From Cacajao melanocephalus (taxonomy: Eukaryota > Chordata > Mammalia > Primates > Pitheciidae), in contig CAUYLG010059026.1 in the NCBI GenBank assembly GCA_963573385.1, positions 1 to 64,000 of the forward strand: a stretch of DNA of 64,000 nucleotides. Reading direction: 5' to 3'. The notes beneath the pieces were generated by a model. It saw only the letters and a program-made list of their open reading frames with translations, did not search any database and was not told the DNA's origin. The number at the start of each line of letters is the position of its first letter. Within the stretch, counting starts at the first letter, position 1. Position numbers and translations under genes: made by a program. This document shows positions 49,808 through 64,000 of this stretch, one piece after another.

Positions 49808-50514
49808 GTTTCAAATCAATGCATGTTTGTCCCTTTTATCAGATGATTTTGATCATATAATCCTTTATAATATGAAATTCTCTCCAAAGTATATTTATGC
49901 AATTAGATTGTAGAGCTTAAAACAGGAATATTTAAGAAGTGCAAAATAATTTTTCAGTGCATAATCTTCTTTCATTCAAAGAGTTTATCGAGTCAAACAC
50001 ACAAATCATAGATCTTACCCAATACCAAACTTTAATGAATTAAAGGATATGGGATGATCACCAGACACAGATGAAACATTCTTTTAGAGAAGTCCAAAAT
50101 GTTAGAGTCCAGCTCCAAAATGCCCTTTTTCTCTCTCAGTACACTTTGGATTCAAACTTAAAGGACAGGTTTTTTCTGAGCGTTGTATGTCGAGACCTTG
50201 TTCAAACAAAGGGAGTCATTTAATTTTACAACATCTCCTTTTTATACTTCATTATGCAGTTTAAATGAGCCCTCATTCTCCAGCCAGTCATGCCTCACAA
50301 ATCCACAAATCCCAAGTTTTACAATAAACCATCTATAAAGACCAAGTGTATCTTGCTAAAAGCATTTTAGAGACAAGGACTTTCCATTTTCTCTCTGGTA
50401 ATAAATATCAGCACATTTTAGAGGAAATTTGATTGAGGTCTTGATTCTTGGTAGAGAGGGAATGGGTTATACAGGCCTGAAGTTAGCCTTTTCTTGCCCA
50501 GTTGACATTTCTTA

Positions 50515-51438
<924 letters not shown>

Positions 51439-51484
51439 TCAAGGTCTACTTGGCATTATGCTGAGGCAAGGTAGGAATGTTAAT

Positions 51485-51990
51485 TATATTTGCTTTCTAC
51501 CATTTTTGTAATAAATTACCACAATGTAGTGGCTTAAAACAACATAAATTTATCTTACAGCTCTGGCGATCGGAAGTCCAATACAGGTCTTACTGAGCTA
51601 AAATCAAGGTGTCAGCAGGGCTGCTGCGTGCCTTTCCGGAGGCCCTAGGCAAGAATTGATTTCCTTGCCTCTTCCAGTTTCTAAAGGCTGCATTCCTTGA
51701 CTTACGGCCCATTCCTGTATTTTCAAAACCACCAACAGTGGGTCAAGTCCTCTCCACATGCATTTCTCTGCCCCTTCTCTTCTGCCTCTTCCACTTTTAA
51801 GGACTCATGTCATTAGATTTCACCTACACAGGTATTGTAGGATAATCTCTCCATAAGGTCAACTGATTAGCAACATTAATTGCATCCGCACCTTTAGTTA
51901 CCTGTTGCCATGTGAGATAACATATTCACAGATTCCAGGGATTTGGACATGGACATCTTTGAAGTTCATTAGTCTGACTACCATGATTAA
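51485..51990 (-). mobile_element. MLT1-like LTR, diverged
   Basis: Blocks 'GTAGTGGCTTAAAACAACAT' and 'GGACATCTTTGAAGTTCATT' fit a minus-oriented MaLR-type LTR. It lies 100 bp from the previous one. The subfamily is not assigned. Confidence 0.55.
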
Positions 51991-52608
51991 TGATTACAGA
52001 AACACCTGGCTCCTCAGACAGACTGACACAGAGTAGCAGTATTGGCCATGGTCAGGCTTCTGCAGCTTTATATTAATGTACCCTGAACTGACAGAATTGA
52101 CACATTTAAAAAGCTAGGAAAAGGGAGTGCAGGATGCTGTAGGAATATGTAGCAGGGTTGCCTATGACAGACCTTCTAAGGAAACAATTATTAATCTGAG
52201 ACCTAAAAGGGCAAGGGAGAAGGGTAGAATAGAATGTATAGAAATTCAGAATTAGAGGCACTCAAAATTAAAAGTTCTGTATGACTAGAACTTAAAATGT
52301 AAGAGAAGAAGCAAGATGTGAGGGTCAAGAGATAAGCAGGAGCCAGATCATCAAAGGCATAATAAATCATATGAAGGAATTTGAATTTTATCCCTTTGGG
52401 GTTTCCCCCACAGTCCCCAGTCTTTGTTTCCTTTTCTATCCAGACCGAACCTCATGGCCCCATAGTTGATAATCTGGAACTTCTCTCTCAGAAGCACCCA
52501 AAACTTCCTTATATCTTTCCTTTATTCTGCACTCACCGAGCAAAAAAACTCCAATCCTGGATCATTTTGGTTAATGATTGTATGCAGTGAGCTATTGTAT
52601 GGAAGAAA

Positions 52609-53326
52609 TGTAACCACCCAATGGATTAACTTTGCTCTGCCTAGACAGAGCCAATTTATCAAGACAGGAGAATTGCAATAGAGAGAGTAATTCACACAGA
52701 GCCAGCTGTACAGGAGACTGGAGTTTTATTATTACTCAAATCAGTCTCCCTGAGCACTGGGGAATCAGAGTTTTTAAGGATAATTTGGGTGGGTAGATGG
52801 GCCAGTGAGTCAAGAATGCTGACTGGCCAGGTCAGAGATGAAATCATAGGGGGTTGAGGCTGTCCTCTTTCAATGAGTTGTCAGTTCCTGGGTGGGAGCC
52901 ACAAGATCAAATTAGCCAGTTTATTGATCTGGGTGGTGCCAACTGATCCATCAAGTGCAGGGTCTGCAAAATATATCAAGCACTGATGTTAAGCTTTACA
53001 ATAGTGATGTTATCCCCAGGAGCAATTTGGGGAGAGTCAGAATCTTGTAGCCTCCAGCTGCATGACTCCTAAACCATAATTTTCTAATCTTTTGGCTAAT
53101 TTGTTAGTCCTACAAAGGCAGTCTAGTCCCCAGGCAAGAAGGAGATTAATTTTGGGAAAAGGCTGTTATCATCTTTGTTTTAAACTATAAACTAAGTTTC
53201 TCCCAAAGTTACTCCAGACTACACCCAGGAATGAACAAGGACAACTTGGAGGTTAGAAACAAGATAGAGTTGGTTAGGTCAGGTCTCTTTCACTGTCTCA
53301 GTTACAATTTTGCAATGGCCGTTTCA
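52609..53326 (-). mobile_element. Solo retroviral LTR, nearly complete (ERV1-like)
   Basis: The 718-bp block starts TGTAACCACCCAATGG and ends GGCCGTTTCA, so on the minus strand it has TG...CA ends. On that strand it carries AATAATAAAACTCC, a poly(A)-type signal in the expected R-region position, near the downstream end. I see no internal gag, pol or env sequence on either side. The family is not assigned. Confidence 0.65.
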
Positions 53327-53914
53327 AAAATCATATGATTATGCAAACTGATGCCACTGGAAATTTATGTTTTTTAATCTCATCTAAACCCTCAGTACCA
53401 TTTGCCAATTATTTTATTTTTCCTTAGATCCATCTCCTATTTCTTTTTTTAGCAGTTTTATTGAGATATAGTTTACATGCCATAAAGTTCACCATTTAAA
53501 GTGTACAATTTAATGTTTTTTAGTATAGCATTTACAGAGTTGTGCAACCATTATTATAATTTCAGAACATTCTCACCATCCCAAAAAGAAACTTTGTACC
53601 CTAGTCCAAGCCACAGCTGTCTTTTGTTTGGACTGTTACAGTAGCCTCCTATGTGGTTTCCATTTCCACCCTTTCCCCCTACAGTCTGTTCTTGATACAG
53701 AAACCAAAATTATCTATTTAAAAACCTACTTACTGAAAGGCCAGTCGCAGTGGCTCACGACACTGTGAGCCTCCCAGCACATTGGGAGGCTGAGGCGGGC
53801 AGATCACTTGAGGTCAGGAGTTCGAGACCAGCCTGGCCAACATGGCGAAACCCCATCTCTACTAAAATACAAAAATTAGCCAGGCATGGTAGCACATACC
53901 TGTAATCCCAGCTA

Positions 53915-54046
<132 letters not shown>

Positions 54047-54739
54047 TTACAAGTGATCTGGCCTCTTTACTTCTCCGATCTCATCTCTTCCAAACTCTTC
54101 CCTTGGCTCAATTCATTCTAGCCACACTGGCCTTCTTTCTTTCTTTTCTTCCTTCCTTCCTTCTTTCCTTTCCTTCATTTATGTCCTTCCCTCCTTCCTT
54201 CCTTCCTTCTTTCTTTTATGGCATCTCACTCTGTTTCCCAGGCTGAAATGCAGTGGCACGATCACAGCTCACTGCATCCTCAAACTCCTGGGCTCTTAAG
54301 GATCCTCCTGCCTCAGCCTCCCAAGTATCTGGGACTACAGACATGAACCACCATGGCTGGCTAACCTTTTTATTTTCATGTGTTTATTTTTTTTACAGAT
54401 GGCCGGGGGGTGGTGTTCACTGTTTCCTGGGCTGGTCTCGAACTCCCGGCCTCAAGTGCAATCCTCCCACTTCAGCCTCCTGAGTCACTGGGATTACAGG
54501 TGTAAGCCTTTGTGCCTGGCTTCTTGCTATTTCCTGCATATGCCAAGCATGCTCCCACTCAGGGCCTTTGCCCTTGCTGTTCTCTCTCCTTCCAAGTGAT
54601 TAAGATGATCAGTCAGATGGGGAAACCATCCTACAGCAGAGAAATGACATCTGATTTTTTTTCTCCTTTGAGGTTTTATACTGGGTAATTGACAGAGACT
54701 TTTGATTTTTACATGTTTAGAGTTCCAGACTCTTAGAGT

Positions 54740-55290
<551 letters not shown>

Positions 55291-55359
55291 TATTTGACCT
55301 TGAAGCAAAATTTAAATAAATTTCATTAAAAAATCCTTTCAGCTGGGCACGGTGGCTCA

Positions 55360-55716
<357 letters not shown>

Positions 55717-55744
55717 TCAATTTCCCTAGAAGAATGCATCTGTC

Positions 55745-55975
55745 ATTGGGTTTCTCAACCTCAGCTCTGCTGATGTTTTGGGCTGGATAATTCTTTGCTT
55801 ATATGGGGGAGGGGAGATTGTACTGTGCATTGCAGGATGTTTAGCTGCATCCCTGGCCTCTGCCCACATCACTGCCCCCTCCTCAAGTTGTGACAACCAG
55901 AAATGTTTCTGGTTTCTGGTTGTCACACTTTCTGGTTGACACTGCCAAATGTTCCCAGTAGAGAACCACTACGTT
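55745..55975 (-). mobile_element. MER5A-like hAT element with an inverted duplication
   Basis: The ends 'GGGTTTCTCAACCTCAGC' and 'CCCAGTAGAGAACCACTA', and the inner 'GCAGGATGTTTAGCTGCATC', fit MER5A. Near its end an extra segment of about 23 nt repeats the preceding bases in reverse complement (arms 55890-55903 and 55913-55926). Confidence 0.82.
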
Positions 55976-56159
55976 AGATGATGATACTTTATTTCTGTCA
56001 TCTAAGTATGTCCAAACCCTGGTGTTTGTGGAAAGGTGATTTATTTAAAATAAGTTTACTTAGAAGTTTATTTAAAATAAGTTTAAAAGAGGTTTGTTTA
56101 AAATAAGTCTACTCAGAAAGAAGTAAAGCTGGTAGCGTACAGCCCAGCATTAGCCAGCT

Positions 56160-56527
56160 GTATTAGTTTGCTAGGACTGTCATAACCAAGTACCATGTAC
56201 TGAGTGGCTTAAACAACAGAAATTTATTTTCTCACTGTTTTGGAGGCTGAAAGTCTGAAATCAAGCCCAACAGGGTTGGCCTCTCTCCTGGGCTTATAGA
56301 TGGCTACCTTCCTGTTCACGTAGTGTGCTCCCTCTATGCCTGAGACCTATTAAATAATGTCTTCTTATAAGGACACCGGTCAGAAAAGGGTCCACACTAA
56401 TGACCTCATTTCAATTTAATCACCTCTTTGAAGACCTTATGTCCAAATACAGTCACATTGAGTTATTGGGGATTAGAACGTGAATATACGAAGTCTGGGG
56501 GAGGGGACACAATTCAGCCCATTAACA
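56160..56527 (-). mobile_element. MLT1-type solo LTR, uninterrupted
   Basis: It runs from 'TGTATTAGTTTGCTAGGACT' to 'ACAATTCAGCCCATTAACA', the two ends of an MLT1-class LTR in minus orientation. It is the clearest of the three such LTRs here. Confidence 0.8.
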
Positions 56528-56603
56528 TTGAGCTTAAGTCTTTTCTCCCCTCCCTCCCTTCCTTTCTGTGTGTATTGAACACCTATTATGTGCCAGACAT
56601 TCA

Positions 56604-57054
<451 letters not shown>

Positions 57055-57729
57055 TCAGGCTCCCAACCCAGCTGGGCGAATGCAAGGGCTGCGTTATGAC
57101 CTAACTGGCTGTGCGTGGTGGCTCACGCCTGTAATCCTAGCACTTTGGGAGGCCGAGGCGGGCGCGAGTTGAGGTCACAAGTTCAAGACCAGCCTGGCCA
57201 ACATGGCGAAACGAATATAAAAATTAGACGGGCGTGGTGGCACATGCCTGTAATAGCCCGGGGGGCGGAGGTTGCAGTGAGCCGACATTGTGCCACTGCA
57301 CTCCAGCCTGGGCGATGGAGCGAGACTCCGTCTCAGAAAAGCAAAAAAAAAAAACAAAAAAAAACAAAAAAAAAAACTAAGCTAACCATGAGGTTAATGA
57401 GTCAGCCACTTGTCAAACAGGGAGACGCGCGTTTGCTACAAAGCAGCAGAGGTCTGGCGTTAGCCAGCAGCGGGCGCCACCGCAAGCCGCCCTTTTCTAT
57501 GACGCAAAGGTCCTCCCCATCCCTTCCTGGCTCCGCCTTTTGCCCGCTTGCAGCCCCGCCCCTGCATGCTCTCTGGCTTGCTGCGCACCCTCCGAGAACT
57601 CGTCTCTCTCGGCTCTAACAATGGGCGGGGGAGGGGGGCGGGCAGTCGGCTACGCCTGCGCCATAAAGCCTAGGGGCGGGCCCAGCCGGCGGCGGGAGGC
57701 GGGGAAAAGCGACGCAAGCAGCCGCGACG

Positions 57730-57926
57730 CCATTTGCTGCTACCGAGCGTGGACGCAGGCGGATCTCTCAAGACCTAGGTCGCGAGCCTCTCCCGCGCAC
57801 GCTGCCTGGCCTCCAGCACCTGCTTCATCCTGCGCGCTCGCTCGTGTCGCCCCTCGGAGCAGCAGCCGCAGCGACCACCGCCACCCGGAAAGAAATCAGA
57901 GACGCCCCGAGGTCGCTGCCACCGCC
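57730..57926 (+). other. EIF1AX: EIF1AX 5' UTR (start approximate)
   Basis: The GC-rich leader has no ATG before the main start codon, so no upstream ORF. The start context is ACCGCCATGC, with G at -3. The exact transcription start cannot be read from sequence alone. Confidence 0.65.
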
Positions 57927-57942
57927 ATGCCCAAGAATAAAG
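57927..57942 (+). CDS. EIF1AX: EIF1AX coding exon 1, residues 1-6
   Basis: ATGCCCAAGAATAAAG encodes MPKNK plus the first base of Gly6; donor GTAATG. It is the first ATG in the transcript. The N-terminal tail starting here touches mRNA and tRNA near the P site, and is a hotspot for uveal melanoma mutations (established). Confidence 0.96.
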
Positions 57943-60900
57943 GTAATGCCGCCTGGACCCCCGGACCAAGGCTTTCCTCGGCAGGGTCTCCCAGGTCCTG
58001 CCCGTGGATTGCAGGTCACCCAGGCCGCAGTGACCTTTTTTCCTTCCCGCCCTGTCTGCCCGCGCCTGGGCGCCCCGCACGCGACTCTGAGCTCCGGAGA
58101 GGATCTGGGAAGTTAACTCCTGTTGCCCAGTTTGGCCACATTGGGGTGGAGCCGACGCCATTTTTGTAGGGCCTCCTGCGGGAGAATGTGGGCTTTTTCT
58201 CCTGTTTCGCGCCAGACTGACCGCGACTCGGTGGCAACGGTGGCGGGAACCCTCCCCGGGGCGGCCTAGGCTTAGTAGATAGGCCCTTTTGGCCTTCCCG
58301 GGCACGAAGGGTTAATCCCTGGAAGCCGTACTGAACTTTAAAAGAGTGATGCCTGCATTGGAGAGCACCAGGTACTCTTGCCTGGGTTTCTTTATGGACA
58401 GTTGTTCAGTATTGTTGAGGCTACTCGCTGTTCCTTGTGAACAGTGGGTGAAACCTTGATACATTTCTGAGGTCCATCTCTAGAGATTTACTCTCTCCAT
58501 CCGTTTACAGGATAGGGCTTATTTTTGTTTGCAGAAGACTTGTTCCATATTTAGTCAAGTTTTTTGCTTTTGCTTCAGATCATGCATATGTTGTGAGAAT
58601 AAAGACCTTTAAGTTTCCTCCTTTCTGAGGCTAAGCGTTACAAATGATCGGACTTGAGGATAACTATTTGGGATTTCCAAAATGGAAGCCCTAATCTAAA
58701 AAAAAAAAAAAAGCAGAAGACTCCTAAAGAAATAACTTTTAGAAATTTACATTGTTCCTGTCATTTTTAATAGCCTTATAATTTGTTGAAGAAAATTGTG
58801 CAAATAGATACAGGGAAACTATTGTATTTTCCTATAGGAGAGGAGTATGTTTCATAGTCCATAAGTAGTCTCCTTTGACTATTCATTCTTAGGAAACCCT
58901 CCCCTGACGCAGGCCTACTTCTGCTCTTTCCTACTTGACAGCTGGCTCTAGGGATTCTACCTCATTTCCTGATTCTACCTCATTTCCTCTTCGTAGCTAT
59001 CACTTATTACTTTATCCCTTAGGGTACTTGGTCGAGGTTCTATGCACAAGTTGGTGTAGTCCTCTCAGGGCACTCCACCTTGCTGCCTTTGGAGATCAAA
59101 CTTGCGGGTCCTTTGTGTAGCAAGGATTTTCACTGTTCATTATTTCGGAAAAGATGGAATTAGAAGCAAAAAATTTTTTAAGTCTTGCGGTTTTCTTCCA
59201 TATAATCCTTTATTCTCTCTGAGGTGGTAAGTGGATCACTGCCATCTCATTCTCACCTTTATTTCTAGTAATAAGATTTCCAATTCCCCCACTATGCTGT
59301 AAACTCTAAAAGGCAGGAATAGTATCTGTCTTAATCACATTGGATGCTGGCACTTGACACTTAGTAGATGCTCAATAAATATTTGTTGGTTTAAGTCATC
59401 TTCCTCCTGTTGACTCCACCCTTAGGTAAATAATAGGTTCTGCTTTGGTTTCAAGGGGATGGGACTTATACATTAAATCACATCTAGTTCATTAGCCTCA
59501 TGTCTTGCTTAAGAAGGAACCTATCTGGGAATTTCTCTAAAACAACTCTGGTTTAAAGAATGTTGATGTCACTGTAATTTACACTCAGACCTAGTCTCAT
59601 TCATTCAAAAGAGAATTTAAAGAACATCCCGTTACATGGCAATAAAATATAGAGGAGAATGATCAGGGTATGGTTAATTCTGGTAAGTTAACAAGTACTG
59701 AATCTTTTCTTAAATAACATTTGAGGCATACAAAAAATATAGCTAACATAATGAACCTGGGAATCCAGTACTCTGAATTTAAGAATTACAATGTAGATTG
59801 AGGTAAAGCCCTCTGTGTATACCCCTCCCTAATCACCTTTTACTCTCTTTGGAGGTAATCACCAGGCTGAGTTTGGTGTTTATCATTACTGTACTGTGTA
59901 AAACCAATCAATTCTTAGTTATCTTAACTTAGAGGAATGGTACTTTTCAAGACCTCTAAATTTTATGCGATGGGATTTACTAATGTGGGAATAAACTCAT
60001 TTATTGTTCTGTTTTTCTTCATTGGAAAATCCAGAAGCCCTGTGAAGATAATCTTGCTGTGGTTACACAAGTAAGGGTAAAATTTGCCACATACTGTGTG
60101 TTGAGTGACTTTTGCTTTGGATTGATTCATATCAGCTTATTCTACAAATCCTTAGAAACCCATCCTTAAATCAGGAAAGGGGGCATCCTTTGGCCCACTC
60201 ATAAGCATTTAGGGTATAGTGCTCCGACACTTTGAAGAAGTTACTACATATGATTTTTAACTCATCACTCCATTAGGAATGTATGGCCTATTCTTGATCG
60301 ATTCATTTGAAGAATTACTGAACTCAGGTATATCAACTCAATAAACAGCAGGTATGATCTTGCCCTAAAGGAGCTTGCACTCTGTTTTGCAGATCTGGCG
60401 TGATTAATGGCTTGGTACTTTTCTCTTTCTAGGAAATTAGTTTCAGTGTTCTCTAAGAATGCCTCAGATACTGAATTCTAAGGACTCTAGGTGGGTCAGG
60501 AAATTGTAGAGGCCCACCTAAAATAGCAAGAGCAATGTGAGACTGCCCCAGGAGAGAGTAAGTGGACTTGATTCAAGAAGTTAGGTTGTCTTTGCAGTGG
60601 TCAGGTGCACGTTCGTGATTCTATTTGGGTTATGAACTTTTTGCTGCTTCCAAGCTCTTCCCATGAGTCTCTTAGTATCATTACCACTTACAGCCTTTTT
60701 CCTGCCTTTTGGAAATGGCTGCCAATGTGGTTTCGTTTCTGGAATGGGAGCAAAATGCTGTGGAGAGGTAACCTAATGTGGGGGATGGGGCAGAAAAACA
60801 TTGTGACTCTCGACACCCCAGCTTACTGACAGTAATCATCAGTGAGCTGATTTACTCACTGAAGCTGAGTTACTTCTCTGAGCTTCAGGAACTCATGGGT

Positions 60901-61646
60901 AAACTGGGAATAAATAACTGTTATGACCTCATGGGGTGATTGTGACAAGTAAATGGGCAGAATTACTGCATAGTGGTTAAGGGCATGGTCACTGGGGTCA
61001 TATAATAGAAACAGGGATGTTGAGTAGGGACCAGCATTATAAAAGAAAGTAAATTGGGTACCGAATGGATATTTTTTATTTTTTAAGAAACAGTGTCTCG
61101 CTGTGCTGCCCAGGCTGGCCTGGAACTCCTGGACTTGCTCAAGTGATCCACCTAGGCCTCCTGAGTAGCTGAGACCCTAGGCATGTACCACTCTGCTACG
61201 AAAAGTTTGAAAACCACAGTTCTCTGTCCAAATACTGTCTTCACTTAATTTTGAAAATAATCAGGTTCCTTTCATAGGGCCTAGCTTTAGAAGGCACCCA
61301 AGATTTCCACTTAGAAGAATATGTATAGAATTGCATTTTTATTTCAAAAGGATGCATGCTAAAGTGAAATTTTTAAATATTTTTTAATATAATATCTGCT
61401 ATTGATGTTTATTTTATGTCAGAAAAAATCCTCAAAGGAAATTCCAAAAAGGGTAGGGAGGTAATAATGTATTAAAGTTGTGATTGGAGATTGTAAATTT
61501 AATATGATTGAGTAGCCAAAATAGGTGAATTTTTAAATTTAAGTGATCTTTTAAAAAGTGGTTTTATAAGCCTTAATGTCATTTTATTTCATACTGTTTT
61601 ACAGATAATTAATGTCATTTCCTCCCTTTTTTTATTTATCCATCAG
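57943..61646 (+). other. EIF1AX intron 1
   Basis: The first 350 bp belong to the CpG island. An antisense Alu-monomer-like fragment is at about 61070-61200, and L1M-like sequence at about 59690-59930. The rest is unique, with no recognisable gene. Confidence 0.8.
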
Positions 61647-61730
61647 GTAAAGGAGGTAAAAATAGACGTAGAGGTAAGAATGAGAACGAATCTGAAAAAA
61701 GAGAACTGGTATTCAAAGAGGATGGTCAGG
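61647..61730 (+). CDS. EIF1AX: EIF1AX exon 2, residues 6-34
   Basis: The exon encodes [20 protein letters not shown] and LVFKEDGQ. It is the highly basic tail rich in Gly, Lys and Arg, then the first OB-fold strand. Acceptor CATCAG, donor GTGAGT. An in-frame GTAAG inside the exon (61674-61678) resembles a donor but is read as coding. Confidence 0.97.
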
Positions 61731-63463
61731 GTGAGTGTTTTCATAAATTATGCTTTTTAAAGTAACATCCTTTCTTTTTAGCTGGGAACTTTATTATTAT
61801 TATTTTTTTTTTTTGAGACAGGGGTCTTGCTCTGTTGCCCAGGGTGAAGTGCAGTGGCACAATTAGAGCTTACTGCAGCCTTGACCTCCTGGGCTGAAGT
61901 AGTCCTCCCAGTAGACCTCCTGGGACTAAAGGCACACACCACCACGTCAGACTAATTTTTAAAAATTTTTTATAGAGACGAGGTCTTCATATGTTGCTCA
62001 GGCTGTTCTCGAACTCCTGGACTCAACTGATTCTCCCACCATGGTCTCGCAAAGTGCTGGGAACTAAGAATGTGTCTTGCAGTTCAGAGGGAATTGAGCC
62101 TCCAAAGCTATGGTCGACTCTTCTATGATTTAGTTGACAGTTCTATGATTAGCATTTTTGACAGTGAATGGTGCTGCATAATGTGTTGAGTAGATCATGG
62201 ACATTTGAAGGATGAGCCTTAAGCCCTTATAGACCTCTCTATTCTCCAGTGCCATTAGCATATACCTTCATAAACTACAATGAAATGAAACTGAACAGTT
62301 AACTGACCTTATTAGACTGAAGAATTTTGTAAGGGCCAAACCAAGATACATAGCACTAGTCAAATAAATCCTAAATGGATCTTTTGCCTTTTCCTGTTAT
62401 TTTTATTTTGAGTCATTTCAAACCTACAGAAAAGTTGCAGTATTAGTACAACAAACTCCCTTAAATCCTTCATCTGTACATACACATGTAAAGAAATATA
62501 TATGTACATATATATATATATGTAGGGTTTCTTGAGGACCATTTGAAGACTTTAGAGACATCATGCTACTTTTCCCTTACTTGATCATGTGTCTTCTAAG
62601 AGCAAGTATATTTTCTTATATAACTGGAAGAGAATTATCACACTCAGGTAATTTGACACTGATATAATATATTTAGTATGTACTCCAAATTCCTATTTCC
62701 CCAGGTGTTCCAATAATTCCAGTACTTTAGTTTTTAATAGAACTTTGGGTGGATTTATTATGCCATACATATAAACCACTAAAGATGAGATACGTTTTCT
62801 GGCTAAAAGTCCTTTCGTTTCTTAGCCTTAGTCATCCTTGCCTCTAAAATAGCAGCTGACTTGACTTGGGCAGACACTGCTTTAATATTACTTTTTTCCT
62901 CACTTCGGAAGAAAGGCTGCCTTTGAGTTGACCAACCTTGTTAAGGTGGTAGGTGGGTGCCAGGCTCATTGTAGTCTGAGTAATTCACTTCCAGAAGTCC
63001 ACCCCACTGTTGAGCATTTCTAAGTGAAGTCTCGGTATATTTACAAATCAATGGGCATCCTCTCTGGAGGTTAGTCATATTCTAATTCAACAAAGACACT
63101 GAAGGTTAAGCTGTTTTTGTTTGCCAAATGTGCTAAAAATTATATGAGATTCACAACTAAAGGCACTGAGGGAAAGAGCCAAAAGTGGGATAGTCAGTCT
63201 GCTTATTCAGAATGAGTTGATAATTAAAATATGTCTAATAGCAGAGACAGCATGTTATAGAAATAGTATTACAGAGTCTTCGTTCTAACTCTGCCATTAA
63301 CTAACTCAATGTTTATCACTCCCTCATGTGTATTTATATTTTTCCTATGTATATTTATTCCCAACTGGTACAACTATATTCTCTTGTCAGTTTCATGTGG
63401 ACTTTAAGTTGCTTTTATCAAAAGTTGAACAATATTTCATACCCTTTTCCTTTCTCCCCTTAG
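61731..63463. other. EIF1AX intron 2
   Basis: Antisense Alu 61800-62075; old LINE-like sequence about 62400-62480; a (TA)n tract at about 62498-62522 ('ATATATATGTACATATATAT'). The remainder, 62530-63460, is mostly unique. Confidence 0.75.
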
Positions 63464-63567
63464 AGTATGCTCAGGTGATCAAAATGTTGGGAAATGGACG
63501 GCTAGAAGCAATGTGTTTCGATGGTGTAAAGAGGTTATGTCACATCAGAGGAAAATTGAGAAAAAAG
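63464..63567 (+). CDS. EIF1AX: EIF1AX exon 3, residues 34-68
   Basis: It encodes [20 protein letters not shown], then [15 protein letters not shown], the core S1/OB-fold strands with basic RNA-binding residues (RGKLRKK). Acceptor CCCCTTAG, donor GTAGGT. Confidence 0.97.

Positions 63568-64000
<433 letters not shown>

Larger units (their letters stand above)
57420..58290 (+). promoter_or_regulatory. EIF1AX: EIF1AX CpG-island promoter
   Basis: The sequence changes sharply from AT-rich repeats to GC-rich with many CpGs. GC boxes (GGGCGGG type) are at 57623-57630, about 57635-57642 and 57673-57680, with one in reverse near 57555. A GCCATTTG motif at 57729-57736, near the likely start site, resembles YY1-type elements common at translation-factor genes; a second GCCATTTT is at about 58157. 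There is no good TATA box; CCATAAAG at 57661 is weak. An Alu ends only about 40 bp upstream of the island. Confidence 0.85.
57927..63567 (+). other. EIF1AX: EIF1AX gene, coding exons 1-3 (partial gene)
   Basis: eIF1A binds the 40S ribosomal subunit in the A site, promotes scanning and start-codon selection together with eIF1, and helps subunit joining through eIF5B. Three exons join in phase to give residues 1-68 of the 144-residue protein: the basic N-terminal tail and the first half of the OB-fold. Residue 50 is Met (EAMCFDG); as I recall the Y-linked EIF1AY has Leu there, so this is the X copy. The remaining exons are to the right of the window. Confidence 0.96.

Noticed and set aside
57540..58169. 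209-codon + strand ORF across the EIF1AX promoter and first exon
   Set aside because: It starts upstream of the likely transcription start, is in a different frame from EIF1AX and runs into intron 1. Long ORFs are common in GC-rich DNA.
57775..58305. 176-codon minus-strand ORF in the CpG island
   Set aside because: It is an antisense shadow of GC-rich sequence. A divergent non-coding transcript is possible, but nothing here supports a protein.
57927..63567. EIF1A copy as the Y-linked EIF1AY or a processed pseudogene
   Set aside because: Introns are present with good splice sites, residue 50 is Met, and RPS6KA3 is the neighbour; these fit EIF1AX.

Overview
This is a window of a primate genome, almost certainly human or another ape or Old World monkey. 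It is dense in Alu elements (about 50), has primate-age L1PA fragments, GT-AG introns and a CpG-island promoter. Both protein-coding genes lie on the + strand. Their order matches human Xp22.12, where from memory both genes are on the reference minus strand, so the window probably runs opposite to the reference. No bacterial, phage or CRISPR content is present.

Region 1 (1-49825) is the 3' part of RPS6KA3, which encodes ribosomal S6 kinase 2 (RSK2). I can place 18 consecutive coding exons, read as exons 5 to 22. Their reading phases join exactly and cover residues 109-740 of a 740-residue protein, including the stop codon at 44302-44304. Together they encode most of the N-terminal AGC kinase, the linker with its regulatory phosphosites, the whole C-terminal CaMK-type kinase and the C-terminal ERK-docking tail. 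A long 3' UTR follows. It has a proximal AATAAA near 45425 and a distal one near 49802, a perfect 59-bp tandem duplication and an embedded Alu. Exons 1 to 4 lie upstream of the window.

Region 2 (49826 to about 57400) is intergenic. It holds three minus-oriented MLT1-type LTRs, a nearly complete TG...CA solo LTR, a MER5A-like DNA transposon carrying an inverted duplication, a MIR split by an Alu, and several Alus.

Region 3 (about 57420-64000) is the CpG-island promoter, 5' UTR and coding exons 1 to 3 of EIF1AX, the X-linked translation initiation factor eIF1A. Residues 1-68 are covered and the rest lies beyond the window.

The left edge (1 to about 375, minus strand) is the 5' end of a processed ST13 (Hsc70-interacting protein) pseudogene in RPS6KA3 intron 4, with its start codon changed to ATA. 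The introns are mostly layered transposons: Alu, L1PA and L1M, L2, MIR, hAT-Charlie, Tigger and MADE1. The two genes are neighbours in the same direction; nothing in the sequence suggests that they form one pathway. I found no sign of a new biological system. The items most worth a second look are structural: the 3' UTR tandem duplication, nested insertions with readable target-site duplications, inverted-repeat signatures that look like template switching, and dinucleotide repeats lying against splice donors.
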